DNA of 64,000 nt from Lentzea terrae (GTDB lineage Bacteria; Actinomycetota; Actinomycetes; Mycobacteriales; Pseudonocardiaceae), in assembly GCF_003265345.1 (NCBI RefSeq), contig NZ_QFWW01000020.1, forward strand, positions 249,566-313,565, given 5' to 3'. A model generated the notes under the pieces. The model was given only the letters and a program-made list of their open reading frames with translations, was not told the origin of the DNA and searched no databases. Shown piece by piece: positions 1-9,511 of the stretch; position 1 is the stretch's first letter; each line of letters starts with the position of its first letter. A program made the position numbers and the translations under genes.

Positions 1-477
1 CGGGTCACGCGGCTCCGGGTCGTTCTGGTAGAGGCCGTAGACGAGCGCCCGGCCCAGCTTGCGCACCGCGGCGGGCTCGAACTCCCGTGCGTAACCCACG
101 ACCGTGGCCTCGTGTTCGGCGGGCAGGTCCCGCATGACCTCGGCGACCACCGCGACATGCTCCAGCGACAACACGCCCTCGGCCACCGCCTCAGCGGTCA
201 CCAGAAGCTCCGGGGCGAGCTCACTGCCGGTCGGCGTGATCTCCCGACCCAGCAAACCCGCGTTCGCCACCCACCGCTGAGCGGTCTTCAGATCCCACCG
301 CACCACGTGCCGCAGCACCTGAGCCAGATTCTTGTAACCCAGCTCGGAAGCGGCACCGCGCCGATCCAACTCGGCAATTTTCTGCATAACAGCAGATTCA
401 CGAACCCGGATTTCCATCACCTCAGAGACGATGCCGCGCAGCAGCTCGTCGGTCAGGAGGAGTCGGGGTTCGATCAC
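1..477 (-). CDS. DUF222 (13E12 repeat family) protein, N-terminal part
   Basis: Reverse-strand reading frame that starts at a GTG (477) and stays open to the left edge, so only the first 159 codons are present. The translation begins V-IEPRLLLTDELLRG and continues with a run typical of the DUF222 domain of actinobacterial 13E12 proteins (ELDRRGAASELGYKNLAQVL, then RWDLKTAQRWVANA and VAVVAEVMRDLPAEH). In this family the missing C-terminal part usually carries an HNH nuclease domain; that cannot be seen here. The function of DUF222 proteins is not established; they are repetitive in actinomycete genomes and often linked to mobile DNA. No clear Shine-Dalgarno is seen before the GTG, so the mRNA may be leaderless or the start may differ slightly. 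Confidence 0.8.
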   Translation of the reverse strand, partial: MIEPRLLLTDELLRGIVSEVMEIRVRESAVMQKIAELDRRGAASELGYKNLAQVLRHVVRWDLKTAQRWVANAGLLGREITPTGSELAPELLVTAEAVAEGVLSLEHVAVVAEVMRDLPAEHEATVVGYAREFEPAAVRKLGRALVYGLYQNDPEPRDP

Positions 478-623
478 GTGTTCTACTCTACCGCAAGATC
501 ACAAAACAATAACGGCCTATGGTGAACACCATCGAGTGAACCGAGCCGAACACCAATCCCAACGCGGAAACCGGTAATGACGCAAGACGAACAACCCAAC
601 GTGCCCACGCGAGGCCGCGTGCC

Positions 624-1280
624 CTACATCCGGTCCAGCAACCGGCTCCGCGCGATCTCCAGGTGCGCGGTCATGGCCGCACTGGCCCCCACCTCATCCC
701 CAGCGACCAGCGCCTCCGCGATCGCCCGGTGCTCGGTGATGGTCTGCACCCCGAACGGCTGCTGGAAGTTCAGTCGGAACAGGTGCAGATGACAGTGAGT
801 CTTGGCAAACGCCTGCAGCACAGCGTCATTGCCCGCAATCCGCAGGATGAGCTCGTGCAACCGCTGATCGTGCGCCGTCAAGTTCTTGTAGTCGTCATAG
901 GCGTCGTCAGCGGGAGCGGCCGGGCAGGTGGCCAGCTCCGACTCGATCAGCGCGACGCTCTCGGCCGTCATGCGACCCGCCGCCAGTGCCGCGGACGGCG
1001 GCTCCAGCAGCAGGCGCAGGGCGTATAGGTCGTCGACCTGTTTGCGGTTCAGCAGGTCCGTCACGCGGTAGCCGCGCAACGGGAGCCTGCTGACCAGCTC
1101 TTCGGATTCGAGACGCGCCAGGGCCTCGCGGACCGGGGTCGGGGACACGTCGAGCCGGCGCGCGATCTCGTCGATGTTGACGCGGGCGGCCGGCGCGATG
1201 CCGTCGCTCATGATCAGCGCGCGGATCTGCTCGTAGACGTCGTCCGCGAGCACGCGCCTCGTCGGTATCCGCAACACCAC
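624..1280 (-). CDS. GntR family regulator with FCD ligand-binding domain
   Basis: 218-residue regulator. The N-terminal winged helix (about residues 8-75) shows the GntR pattern IDEIARRLDVSPTPVREAL followed by LPLRGYRV; the C-terminal helical FCD domain (about 80-210) binds a small carboxylate or sugar acid, often through a metal held by Asp/His residues (DQRLHELI, TEHRAIAEAL are visible). It is the last gene of the eight-gene glycan operon, 15 bases after the binding-protein stop codon, so it is probably co-transcribed and autoregulated. The perfect palindrome at 10621-10632, overlapping the start of the operon's transcript, is its likely operator. The inducer could be the sugar acid handled by the enolase-superfamily enzyme; that is inference. 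Confidence 0.88.
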   Translation of the reverse strand: MVLRIPTRRVLADDVYEQIRALIMSDGIAPAARVNIDEIARRLDVSPTPVREALARLESEELVSRLPLRGYRVTDLLNRKQVDDLYALRLLLEPPSAALAAGRMTAESVALIESELATCPAAPADDAYDDYKNLTAHDQRLHELILRIAGNDAVLQAFAKTHCHLHLFRLNFQQPFGVQTITEHRAIAEALVAGDEVGASAAMTAHLEIARSRLLDRM

Positions 1281-1295
1281 TCCTGGGGCTCCTGT

Positions 1296-2636
1296 TCAGT
1301 TCTTCGCCAGTATCTCCTGCGAGACGCGTTCCATCTCGGCGAACACGTCATCCTGTCGCTGGCCGCCGAAGTAGGCTTCGAAGAGCGGCTGTTCGGCGGA
1401 CTGCACCGCGGAGCCGTTGGCGTAGGCGGTGGAGGGGTAGAGCACACCGTCCTTCACGTACTGGTTGAACACGGACAGGTCGACGCCCTGCGACTTCATC
1501 GAGGTCACGGTGTTGTCCATGGCGGCAGGAATCGACGGGAAGAACGTGCCGGTGGCGCCTGCCTTGGTCTGACACTCCTCGCTGCCCATGTAGCTGACCC
1601 ACTTCCAGGTGAGGTCAGGATTGCGAGTGCCCGCCCAGATGTTGTTGCCGTTCGAGTTGGACAACACGGAGCGCTTACCCGAAGGACCGATCGGAGTCGG
1701 CGCGATGCCCACCGGAACGCCGGGAATCTTGCCGAACGACGGCGCTGACCAGGAGCCGCCGATCGTCATCGCGGTCTTGCCGGAGCCGACCAGGTCGATG
1801 TCGGAGATGGTCGACTGGTTGCCGGTGGTGAAGGTGCCGAGCTTCGGCGAGAAGCCGCGGTCGGTCAGGGACGTCACCCACTTCATCGTCCGCACGAAGC
1901 GGGGGTCGGTGAAGTTGAACTTGGTGGGCCACTGGTCCTTGTCGCCCATCTTCCAGCCCAGGGTCGAGACGAGCGGCGCCCAGGTGGTTTCGCCGATGAA
2001 GCTGCGGCCGGCGATCGCGCCGACGCCGTAGGTGGCGACGGCGTTCTTGTCGAAGCCGGGGTCGTCGCCGCGCTTGCCGTTCTTGTCGATCGTCAACCGT
2101 GCCACGATCTTCACGAACGTGCCGCCGTCGTCGGGGTTCCAGGTCATCTGCGCCACGTCCGCCTCGGGGATGCCTGCCGCAGTCAGCGCGTCGACGCGGT
2201 AGTAGATGCCGGCGGCGGCCCAGTCCAGCGGCAGCGCGTACTGCTTGCCGTCGGTGAACTTCCAGGTGTCGACGCCGACGGAGTACTTCTTGAGGTCCAA
2301 AGAGGACTTCGCGATGAGGTCGTCGAGCGGCATCAGCTGGTGCTGTGAGGCGTAGGACTGCAGGAACTGCACGGAGTTCTGGAACGCGTCGGGCGCGGTG
2401 CCCGCCACGAAACCGGCGGTGAGCTTGGTGAAGTAGTCGTCGACGTTGTAGCGGGTGATCTTCACGTCGACGCCGGTGTTGGCGGCCTCGAACGCCTTCT
2501 CGCACTCGCCGTAGGCGACTGCCTGTTTGTCGTCCCAGGTCCACCAGTTCACGGTGTTGGCGGAGGCGGAGTCGGAACCCGACGAGCAGCCCGCGACCAC
2601 GAGCGCTGTCACAGCTGCCAAGGCGGCGATTTTCAT
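1296..2636 (-). CDS. Sugar ABC transporter substrate-binding lipoprotein
   Basis: 446-residue extracytoplasmic solute-binding protein of the family 1 (MalE/UgpB-like) type. The start ATG at 2636 is chosen because it begins a lipoprotein signal peptide ending in the lipobox VVAGC (Cys17), whereas the open frame upstream is an antisense shadow; it also makes an ATGA overlap with the upstream esterase stop. After the Cys come the typical VNWWTWDD and later TIGGSWSAP, and a C-terminal helix ending in SQEILAKN. It would capture an oligosaccharide released by the encoded glycosidases and deliver it to the two permeases encoded upstream in the same operon. No ATPase gene is present; as in many actinomycetes a shared MsiK-type ATPase probably serves it (inference). 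Confidence 0.93.
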   Translation of the reverse strand: MKIAALAAVTALVVAGCSSGSDSASANTVNWWTWDDKQAVAYGECEKAFEAANTGVDVKITRYNVDDYFTKLTAGFVAGTAPDAFQNSVQFLQSYASQHQLMPLDDLIAKSSLDLKKYSVGVDTWKFTDGKQYALPLDWAAAGIYYRVDALTAAGIPEADVAQMTWNPDDGGTFVKIVARLTIDKNGKRGDDPGFDKNAVATYGVGAIAGRSFIGETTWAPLVSTLGWKMGDKDQWPTKFNFTDPRFVRTMKWVTSLTDRGFSPKLGTFTTGNQSTISDIDLVGSGKTAMTIGGSWSAPSFGKIPGVPVGIAPTPIGPSGKRSVLSNSNGNNIWAGTRNPDLTWKWVSYMGSEECQTKAGATGTFFPSIPAAMDNTVTSMKSQGVDLSVFNQYVKDGVLYPSTAYANGSAVQSAEQPLFEAYFGGQRQDDVFAEMERVSQEILAKN

Positions 2637-3532
2637 GGCTTCTCCAGGAGACGGAAGGCGTCCAGGGCGATGTCGAGGTCGTCGGAGCCGCCCGCCTCGT
2701 GGGCGTTGTGCTCCCAGACCTGGATCTGACGTGGGCCCGCGTAGGCGTGGTAGGCGCCGAACACGGTCGAGGGCGGCACGATGTCGTCCATCAGGCCGAT
2801 CGAGAACCAGGCGGGGGCGACTGCTCGAGCGGCGAACCCCACACCGTCGAAATAGGACAGTGTCGGGAAGATGTCGGTACGGCGGTTCTCGGCGATGTAC
2901 GTGTTGAGCTCGGTGTAGGGCGGACGGCCGCAGACGTTCAGGGCGCGGCGGAAGTCGCACAGGAACGGCGCCTGCGCGTGCACTGCGGCCAGGTCGGGGA
3001 CGAGTCCGGCCACTGCCAACGCGATGCCGCCGCCCTGGCTGTTGCCGATCACCGCCACGTCCGGAGAGCCCAGTGCCCGCACCGCATCCACCGCACGAAC
3101 GGCGTCCGTGAACACCCGCCGGTAGAAATAGGTCGAGCGGTCGGCGATGCCACGGGTCAGGAAACCGGCGCCACCACGCTGGTCGCGCACCTCCACCTGC
3201 AGGTGCGCGAACCCGGCACTCGCCCAGGTCAGGTTCTCTACCGCACTCCCCCGGTTGCCGCCGTAACCGTGGTACTGCACGACGGCAGGCAGGCCGGACG
3301 AACCACGAGGAGTCCGCAGCCAGGCGCGAATCCGGTCACCGCCGAACCCGGAGAACGTCACGTCGTAGACGTCGAGAGTCTGCAACGGAGTGGAGACCGG
3401 CACAGCGTCGACCTTCAGTTCGAACGAACGAGCCTCGGCCAGCGTCGAGTCCCAGAACGCGTCGAAGTCGTCCGGCCGGACGTAAGAACTGCGGTACTCC
3501 CAGAGCGCGTCCAAGCCCAGGTCGGTCAGCAC
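2633..3532 (-). CDS. Carbohydrate esterase family 7 acetyl esterase (acetylxylan esterase-like)
   Basis: 299-residue alpha/beta hydrolase of the AXE1/CE7 type, which removes O-acetyl groups from xylo-oligosaccharides and related sugars. Visible features are the oxyanion-hole region YHGYGG, the nucleophile elbow GNSQGG (Ser), the acid in MDDIVPPST and the histidine in EHNAHE, giving a complete Ser-Asp-His triad; DQRGG and the length also match CE7. There is no signal peptide, so it probably works in the cytoplasm on imported, acetylated oligosaccharides. The GTG start overlaps the end of the GH95 gene by seven bases and its stop overlaps the binding-protein start, so all three are translationally coupled. 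Confidence 0.9.
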   Translation of the reverse strand: MLTDLGLDALWEYRSSYVRPDDFDAFWDSTLAEARSFELKVDAVPVSTPLQTLDVYDVTFSGFGGDRIRAWLRTPRGSSGLPAVVQYHGYGGNRGSAVENLTWASAGFAHLQVEVRDQRGGAGFLTRGIADRSTYFYRRVFTDAVRAVDAVRALGSPDVAVIGNSQGGGIALAVAGLVPDLAAVHAQAPFLCDFRRALNVCGRPPYTELNTYIAENRRTDIFPTLSYFDGVGFAARAVAPAWFSIGLMDDIVPPSTVFGAYHAYAGPRQIQVWEHNAHEAGGSDDLDIALDAFRLLEKP

Positions 3533-5685
3533 GAAACCCTCCCGCGCACTTCCACGACGTCGGAAACCACGACCTCGGTGATCTCCCCGCCGATGCTCAC
3601 CGGCACGACCTCCGCGGCGTCACCGGACAACCGCCGCACCCGCACGACGACCTCGCCGGACTCCCACGAGACGTCGATCGCGAGCCCGCCACGGCACCGC
3701 AGACCGCGCGCCGAGCCGTGTGACCAACCGGAAGGCAACGCGGGCAGGATGTCGATCACGCCGGTGTGGCTCTGCACCACGACTTCCGCCAACGCAGCCG
3801 TGAAGCCGTAGTTGCCGTCGATCTGGAACGGCGGGTGTGTGCTGAACAGGTTCGGCAGCAGGCCACCCCACTCCGAGCCGTCGAACGGCGCGTCGCGGTG
3901 CCGGTCGCCGGTGAACGCCTGCGAGGCCTCGGAAAGCAGCGAGCGCACGGTCTCGCCATCGCTCAACCGGGCCCGCAGCGCCATCTTCCAGGCCCACGAC
4001 CAGCCCATCGCGCCGTTGCCGCGCCGGTCCAGCACCTCAACGGCCGCGTCGCCGAGCGGCGTGCCGGCGACGATCTGGCCGAGCGGGTAGACGGACACCA
4101 GGTGCGACATGTGCCGGTGCGTAGGGTCTTCTTCCGGCAGATCGGCGACCCACTCCCCGATCCGGCCGTCGAACACCGGAATCGGCCGCAGACGTGGCAA
4201 CGCGGCCGAGATCTCCGCGAGCAGCGGATCAGCCCGGCCAGACGCCAGTGCCAGCGCCAAAGTCCGTTCGAACACAGCGCGAATCAGCACCACGTCCATG
4301 GTCACGGACCAGGTCAGCGCCTGCGGTTCACCGCCAGAATCGAGAAACCAGTTCTCCGGCGAGGTCGACGGGCACGTGTCGAGGTAGCCGTCCAGGCCTT
4401 CGACCAGCCAGTCGAGGCAGAACTCCGCACAGCCGCGCAACAACGGCCACGCGCGCTCCAAAGTGGACCAGGTGCGGGCGAAGTCGAACTGGTCCCACGC
4501 GTGCTGGACCAGCCACGCTCCGCCCATCTGCCAGAGCGCCCACGACACCGCGCCGTGACCCATGCCGACGGGCAACGCCCAGCCCCACGCGTCGGTGTTG
4601 TGGTGGGCCACCCAGCCGCGCGCCCCGTACAACGAGCGGGCCACCTCCGCGCCGGTGACCGCTAGCTTCTCCAGCAGCTGCAGCAACGGTTCGTGGCACT
4701 CGGCGAGCCCGGTGACCTCGGCCGCCCAGTAGTTCATCTGGGTGTTGATGTTGATCGTGTAGTTGGACGACCAGGCCGGCCGCAGCTCGCCGTTCCAGAT
4801 GCCCTGCAGGTTCGCGGGTGGCGCACCGGGCCGGGAGGACGAGACCAGCAGGTAGCGGCCGAACGCGAACAGCACCGAAGCCGTGAGCTGCTCGTCCTTG
4901 CCCTGCAACAGCTCTGGCACGTCGACGACGTCCGGTAGATCGCCGAACCGCACGTCGCACGCGTCCATCAGCGTCATGTGGTCGCCGTGGCGCTTACCGG
5001 CCCACAACGACTCGGTCGTGGTGGTGCTGGTGAGCGTGAGCAGCCATCGGTCGTCGTGCGAGATCTTGGCGGTCACCGTGCCGCGCTCACCGGAACCGTA
5101 GACCGGCGCGTCGACCTGCGGTTCGTGCTTGGGCGCCGAGTCGACCGGGATGTCGACCACCAGGAAGAGCCCGTCTCGCGATACCTCGCGCAGCGGCGTC
5201 GTCAGCTCGACGTCCAGCGGCACGGCACCGGTGATCTCCACGCACAGCGCGGTTTCTGAGGCCCACACCCGCCGAACGACCTTGGCACCGTCGATGGTCA
5301 GCCGCTCAGTGACCACACCCGTGTTCAGATCCAACGTGCGGCCGTGCGACTCACCCTCAGGCAAGGTGATCCACAGGTCCACGTACGGCAGGAACGTCTG
5401 GCTGTACGGGCCCTCGAACGACATCAGCAACTGAGTCGCCCGCTCCAGATCACCGGAGAAGATCGCCGAGCGCACCTCTTCCAGTCGCTCAGGACCAGCA
5501 CCGGCTGCCAGAACGTCGGCCAGCGCGCGGGAAGGCCCGTCCGCGGTACCTGACCACACGGTCGCGTCGTTGACCTGCACGCGGGACCGCCCGGCCCCGC
5601 CGAACACCATCGCGCCAAGGCGTCCGTTGCCCACGGGCAGCGCCTCGGTCCACTCCGCCGCCTGAGACGGCCAGTGCAGTTTCAC
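3526..5685 (-). CDS. GH95 alpha-L-fucosidase (or alpha-L-galactosidase)
   Basis: 719-residue inverting glycoside hydrolase of family GH95. The GTG start at 5685 overlaps the permease stop (GTGA) and gives the family's normal N-terminus KLHWPSQAAEWTEALPVGNG; the frame continues further upstream only as a shadow of the permease gene. The catalytic (alpha/alpha)6 barrel shows the hallmark NYTININTQMNYW (Asn312 and Asn314, which activate water in the characterised Bifidobacterium enzyme), a candidate acid Glu444 in TSPEN, and Asp623 in QIDGNYG, so the active site looks intact. No signal peptide is visible, suggesting an intracellular enzyme. With CE7, GH27 and the ABC genes it implies degradation of a fucosylated or galactosylated, acetylated plant glycan. 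Confidence 0.93.
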   Translation of the reverse strand: MKLHWPSQAAEWTEALPVGNGRLGAMVFGGAGRSRVQVNDATVWSGTADGPSRALADVLAAGAGPERLEEVRSAIFSGDLERATQLLMSFEGPYSQTFLPYVDLWITLPEGESHGRTLDLNTGVVTERLTIDGAKVVRRVWASETALCVEITGAVPLDVELTTPLREVSRDGLFLVVDIPVDSAPKHEPQVDAPVYGSGERGTVTAKISHDDRWLLTLTSTTTTESLWAGKRHGDHMTLMDACDVRFGDLPDVVDVPELLQGKDEQLTASVLFAFGRYLLVSSSRPGAPPANLQGIWNGELRPAWSSNYTININTQMNYWAAEVTGLAECHEPLLQLLEKLAVTGAEVARSLYGARGWVAHHNTDAWGWALPVGMGHGAVSWALWQMGGAWLVQHAWDQFDFARTWSTLERAWPLLRGCAEFCLDWLVEGLDGYLDTCPSTSPENWFLDSGGEPQALTWSVTMDVVLIRAVFERTLALALASGRADPLLAEISAALPRLRPIPVFDGRIGEWVADLPEEDPTHRHMSHLVSVYPLGQIVAGTPLGDAAVEVLDRRGNGAMGWSWAWKMALRARLSDGETVRSLLSEASQAFTGDRHRDAPFDGSEWGGLLPNLFSTHPPFQIDGNYGFTAALAEVVVQSHTGVIDILPALPSGWSHGSARGLRCRGGLAIDVSWESGEVVVRVRRLSGDAAEVVPVSIGGEITEVVVSDVVEVRGRVSC

Positions 5686-6563
5686 TTGATCCCCGTGAAG
5701 CCGATGGAGTTGACCAGCCGCCGCCCGAAGACCACGAACAGCAGCAGCATCGGCAGCGCCGCGACCAGCGTCGCCGCCATCAGCCCTGCCCAGTCCAGCG
5801 ACGCCTGCGGGGAGGACTGCTTGAACACCGCGAGCGCGAGGGTGAGCGGGCGGACCGACTCGTCGTTGGTGACGAGCAACGGCCAGAAGTAGTCGTTCCA
5901 GGTGGTGATGAACGTCAGCAGCGTCAGCGTCGCCATCGGCGCCACGCTCATCGGCAGCACGATCCGGAAGCACACGCGCAACGGCCCGGCGCCGTCGATG
6001 ATCGCGGCTTCCTCGACCTCGTTCGAGAGCCCGAGCATGAACTGCCGCAGGAAGAAGATGTTGAACGCGGAGAAGAACGCGCCGGGCAGGATCATGCCGC
6101 CGAACGTGTTCAACAGCCCCAGGTCCTTCATCAGCACGAAGTTCGGCAGCAGCGTGAACACCGACGGCACCATCAGCGCGGTGAGCAGGACGCCGAATAC
6201 CACGTCCCGGCCCTTCCACTGCAGCCGCGCGAACGCATAAGCGGCCAGGGCCGAGAACCCGACGGTGCAGAGCGTCAGAAGTCCCGCGTACACAATGGAG
6301 TTCCACAGCGCCAGCGCCAGGTCGATCTTGGCGCCCGAACCGCCCTCAGCCGCCGCCTCGGCGGGTGTCGCCAGGCCCAGAGCCCGCTTGAACGGACCCC
6401 ACGTGAAGTCCACCGGCAGCAACGACGACGGGTCGGTCGACATCGCGAAGTTGTTGGACAGCGCCGTGCGCAGGATCCAGTAGAACGGGAAGACCGTGAT
6501 CAGCAGGACGACGATCAGGTAGCCCCAGGCCACGCTCCTGCCGAGCTTCATCGAGAGATTCAC
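5682..6563 (-). CDS. Sugar ABC transporter permease, MalG type
   Basis: 293-residue inner-membrane permease with about six membrane segments, starting WGYLIVVLLITVFPFYWIL. The cytoplasmic EAA loop EEAAIIDGAGPLRVCFRIVL, which contacts the ATPase, identifies the MalG/CUT1 type. GTG 6563 is preferred because GAGGAG stands six bases before it; the frame extends another 12 codons upstream into the partner gene. It lies ten bases after the MalF-type gene and overlaps the GH95 start, so import and intracellular hydrolysis are co-expressed. Confidence 0.93.
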   Translation of the reverse strand: MNLSMKLGRSVAWGYLIVVLLITVFPFYWILRTALSNNFAMSTDPSSLLPVDFTWGPFKRALGLATPAEAAAEGGSGAKIDLALALWNSIVYAGLLTLCTVGFSALAAYAFARLQWKGRDVVFGVLLTALMVPSVFTLLPNFVLMKDLGLLNTFGGMILPGAFFSAFNIFFLRQFMLGLSNEVEEAAIIDGAGPLRVCFRIVLPMSVAPMATLTLLTFITTWNDYFWPLLVTNDESVRPLTLALAVFKQSSPQASLDWAGLMAATLVAALPMLLLFVVFGRRLVNSIGFTGIK

Positions 6564-6573
6564 CTGCTGCTCC

Positions 6574-7539
6574 TCAGTTCGTGTCCGACTCGCCCGCACG
6601 GGCCATCCGCAGCTGCGTGAAGGTCACCGTGACGAGCAGCAGGAACAGGGCGAGCGACATGGTGGCGGCGTAACCGAAGTCGAACTGGCCGAAAGCCTTG
6701 TCGTAGATGTACATCTGCAGCACCAGCGACGCGTCCGCCGGACCGCCCTTGGTGGAGACCTGGACGATGTCGAAGACCTGGGTCGCGCTGATCACGTTGA
6801 GGATCACGACCATCACCAGGATCGGCCGCAACAACGGCAGCGTGAGCGAGCGGAACATCTGCCACTCCGACGCGCCGTCGATCCGCCCGGCCTCGTAGAT
6901 CGACGCGGGAATCGTCTGCAGGCCCGCGAAGATGAGCACCGCGTTGTAGCCCATGGACTTCCACACGTTCAGCGCGGCGAGCGTCGGCACCGCCCAGCCG
7001 CCGGAACCGAAGAACATGACCGGCTCGCCGAAGATCCAGGTGATCAGCTGGTTCACGATGCCGAGCTGCGGGTCGAGCATCCACGTCCACACCAGCGCCG
7101 TGACGACGCCGGAGATGAGGAACGGCAGGATCATCAACCCGCGGACCGTCGTGCCGACCCCCAGCCGGTGCAGCACGACAGCGGTGACGAGCGAGACGCC
7201 GACGCCCAGAACCACGGACAGCACGACGAAGTACGCGGTGACGCCGAGCGAGTGCCAGAACCGGCCGTCGTCGATCAGTTCCTGGACGTTCTGCAGGCCC
7301 GTCCAGACCGGCGGGGTGAGGATGTGGAACTCGGTGAAGCTGAGGTAGACGCCGCGCAGCATCGGGTAGGCGAAGAACACGCCGAACCCGAGTACCGCCG
7401 GGGCGACCAGCAGCCACGCAACCCACGTGTCGTGGCGGCGTGAGGCGGGTCCTTTGCGGCGGCGAGCTGTGGGTGGAGGCGCCGTGGTGGCAGGTCCACG
7501 CACGACATGGGCGCTGGAGTCTTGCACGGTTGTCACCAC
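6574..7539 (-). CDS. Sugar ABC transporter permease, MalF type
   Basis: About 321 residues; a short cytoplasmic basic N-terminus (TARRRKGPASRRHD) is followed by WVAWLLVAPAVLGFGVFF and five further hydrophobic segments. The EAA motif EAGRIDGASEWQMFRSLTLP is present. It pairs with the MalG-type permease to form the CUT1 channel for the oligosaccharide captured by the lipoprotein. Two GTG codons stand in tandem at the start (7539 and 7536); AGGAGG is four and seven bases ahead respectively, so the second may be used. Confidence 0.93.
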   Translation of the reverse strand: MVTTVQDSSAHVVRGPATTAPPPTARRRKGPASRRHDTWVAWLLVAPAVLGFGVFFAYPMLRGVYLSFTEFHILTPPVWTGLQNVQELIDDGRFWHSLGVTAYFVVLSVVLGVGVSLVTAVVLHRLGVGTTVRGLMILPFLISGVVTALVWTWMLDPQLGIVNQLITWIFGEPVMFFGSGGWAVPTLAALNVWKSMGYNAVLIFAGLQTIPASIYEAGRIDGASEWQMFRSLTLPLLRPILVMVVILNVISATQVFDIVQVSTKGGPADASLVLQMYIYDKAFGQFDFGYAATMSLALFLLLVTVTFTQLRMARAGESDTN

Positions 7540-7558
7540 GACGCCTCCTGTTCAGGGG

Positions 7559-9496
7559 TTAGATGCGGATGCTGTCGACGTCGAACACGGAATCGTCCGG
7601 GTTGCCGAACCTGATGGTGTTGTTGCCTGCCAACAGGTAGATGGGCACGGTGACCTTCTGCGGCAGGCTCCAGTTGTCGTCGTTGGCGCCGGCGACGGGC
7701 AGCTTGAAGCTGGTGCCGTTCACCGTCACGATGCCGGTCCGACCAGAAGTGGCGTCCACATAGGACAGCTCGACCAGGTAGGTGCCTTCGCGCGGCACGT
7801 TCACCGTCGGCATCGTGAGCACGCCGCTACCGCCGATGAACCCGACCTTCTGCCCGGCCGAGCACTCACAGCCGTATGCAGTCGCACCGCCGCCGAGGCT
7901 GCCCTTCTCCGCCTCGTACGCAACAGATTCCTTCGGCGTCACAAAGGAGACCGGCTTCGAGCGGTTGCCGTTCTGCACCACGGTGAACTCGTAAGAGGTC
8001 GCCGGGGTCAGACCGGCGACAGTCACGTTGGTCGAAGTGGTCGTCGCGACCTTCTTGTTGCCCGCGTATACGTCATAGCGCACGCCGGACTTGCCCTGCC
8101 ACTTCAACGAAACGCTGGTCGGCGTTGCACCGGTGCCCTGGACCACCGTCGGCGAGACGGCGGCGCGCGGCGTGATCTTCAGCAGCTTCGTGCCGTGCAC
8201 CGGCAGGTCGGCGCTGAACGAGCCCTTGGCCTGGCCGATGTCCCTGCGCTCCCACACGTCCCGGACCTTGGCGGTGCCGTTGATGCCGAGCTGCGCGAAG
8301 TCGGCGGTGACGGTGGCGGGCCTGGAGCCGAGGTTGAACAGCGCCACGGTGAAGCTGCCGTCGGCGTTGCGGGCGTACCAGACCTGCTGGTCGGAGAACT
8401 GGTCGACCGGACGGGCGGGAATGCCGGCCTGGTTGAGGCCGATGACCTCGTCGTTGGTGAGCAACTTGTAGCCGAAGTCGTCGATCTTGGTGAGGTCGTC
8501 GCCCAGGTACAGCGGGGAGTTCGAGATCGCCCACAGCGTCATGTAGCTGCGGCGCTCTTCCTCGGTGATGCCGTCCATCTCGCCGTTGCCGACGTTGAGG
8601 CTGTCGAGGTTGTTCCAGCGGCCGGGCCCGGCGTCGTCGATCCACTGCACGACATCGTTCCACCGCTGCTTCACCGAGTTGCTCCAGGTGACGAGCGTCG
8701 GGCAGTAGCACTCGACGTCGGTGTCGACGCGCCAGCCGTTGGTGTTGGCCTTCCACACGTCGGCCTGGCGGTGGCTGAGCGCCCAGGAGATCAGGAACTC
8801 GATCGGCCGGCCGGTGCGCTTCAGCGCGATGTTCCACGCCTTGACGTCCGACGTGTTGTCGAACCGCTCGCCGCCCTTGAAGCTGCCGGGCCCGACGCCG
8901 TCGAGCTTCAGAAAGTCGACCCCGTAGCCCGCGATGACCTGCGCGATCGAGTCGATGTACTTCTGCGAGCAGGGGTTGTCGAAGTTCATCTTGTAGGCCA
9001 TCTCCCACCCGTTGGTCTTGCGCAGGTCCGGGTAGACGATGTCCTTGGTGGTGCAGCCGGGCGCGTTGTAGATCGGCGTCTTGCCGTCGTTGTACGCCTT
9101 GAGGTCCAACCCGACCGCGAGGTACGAGCCGTACTTGAGCCCCTTGCCGTGCACGTAGTCGCCAAGCCACTTCATGCCGCGCGGGAACTTCTTGGCGTCC
9201 GCCACCGGCCGCCCGTACTCGTCGAACGAGCCGAGCCAGCCGGCGTCGACGTTGATGTGGTTGTAGCCGTGCTTCTTGAACCGCGCCGCGAGCACGTCCG
9301 CCTGCTGCAGCACGTTCTTCTCGTTCAGCCAGCTGGCCGGACCGTCCGGGTTGACGCCGGGGTAGTTGGTCGCCTGCAAGCTCCAGCTGCTCCAGCCCAT
9401 GTAGGGCTTCGCGGCGATGTTGGTTTCTTGGGCTTCTGCTGCTGGGACCGCGATCAGCGACGCGAGCAGGCCGGCAACGACACCTAACGCTCTCAA
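7559..9496 (-). CDS. Secreted GH27 alpha-galactosidase / beta-L-arabinopyranosidase with FN3-like and CBM35-like domains
   Basis: 645-residue secreted enzyme. TTG at 9496 is preferred over the GTG six bases upstream because AGAGGAG lies five bases before it and the product begins with a compact signal peptide cleaved near AEAQE. The GH27 barrel (about 26-430) shows MGWSSWS, HINVDAGW, the nucleophile Asp199 in DFLKLDG and the acid/base Asp260 in the RVDTD context. A fibronectin-III-like linker domain (about 450-545) and a C-terminal module resembling CBM35 (YEAEKGSLGG to FDVDSIRI) follow. The family acts on terminal alpha-galactose or beta-L-arabinopyranose of polysaccharides. It is the only clearly exported hydrolase of the operon, so it probably trims polymer outside the cell before import. 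Confidence 0.92.
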   Translation of the reverse strand: MRALGVVAGLLASLIAVPAAEAQETNIAAKPYMGWSSWSLQATNYPGVNPDGPASWLNEKNVLQQADVLAARFKKHGYNHINVDAGWLGSFDEYGRPVADAKKFPRGMKWLGDYVHGKGLKYGSYLAVGLDLKAYNDGKTPIYNAPGCTTKDIVYPDLRKTNGWEMAYKMNFDNPCSQKYIDSIAQVIAGYGVDFLKLDGVGPGSFKGGERFDNTSDVKAWNIALKRTGRPIEFLISWALSHRQADVWKANTNGWRVDTDVECYCPTLVTWSNSVKQRWNDVVQWIDDAGPGRWNNLDSLNVGNGEMDGITEEERRSYMTLWAISNSPLYLGDDLTKIDDFGYKLLTNDEVIGLNQAGIPARPVDQFSDQQVWYARNADGSFTVALFNLGSRPATVTADFAQLGINGTAKVRDVWERRDIGQAKGSFSADLPVHGTKLLKITPRAAVSPTVVQGTGATPTSVSLKWQGKSGVRYDVYAGNKKVATTTSTNVTVAGLTPATSYEFTVVQNGNRSKPVSFVTPKESVAYEAEKGSLGGGATAYGCECSAGQKVGFIGGSGVLTMPTVNVPREGTYLVELSYVDATSGRTGIVTVNGTSFKLPVAGANDDNWSLPQKVTVPIYLLAGNNTIRFGNPDDSVFDVDSIRI

Positions 9497-9511
9497 GACC
9501 ACTCCTCTGTT

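Noticed and set aside
112..525. Plus-strand open frame at the left edge
   Set aside because: It is opposite the DUF222 reading frame and has no protein-like features.
5686..6306. N-terminal extension of the GH95 frame up to 6306
   Set aside because: The extension is an out-of-frame shadow of the permease; the GTGA junction and the family N-terminus fix the start at 5685.
7427..9487. Very long open frame on the plus strand opposite the GH27 gene
   Set aside because: GC-rich codon bias on the true gene keeps the antisense frame open; the translation is low-complexity (Val/Arg/Gly/Asp-rich) with no domain, while the minus strand encodes a clear GH27.
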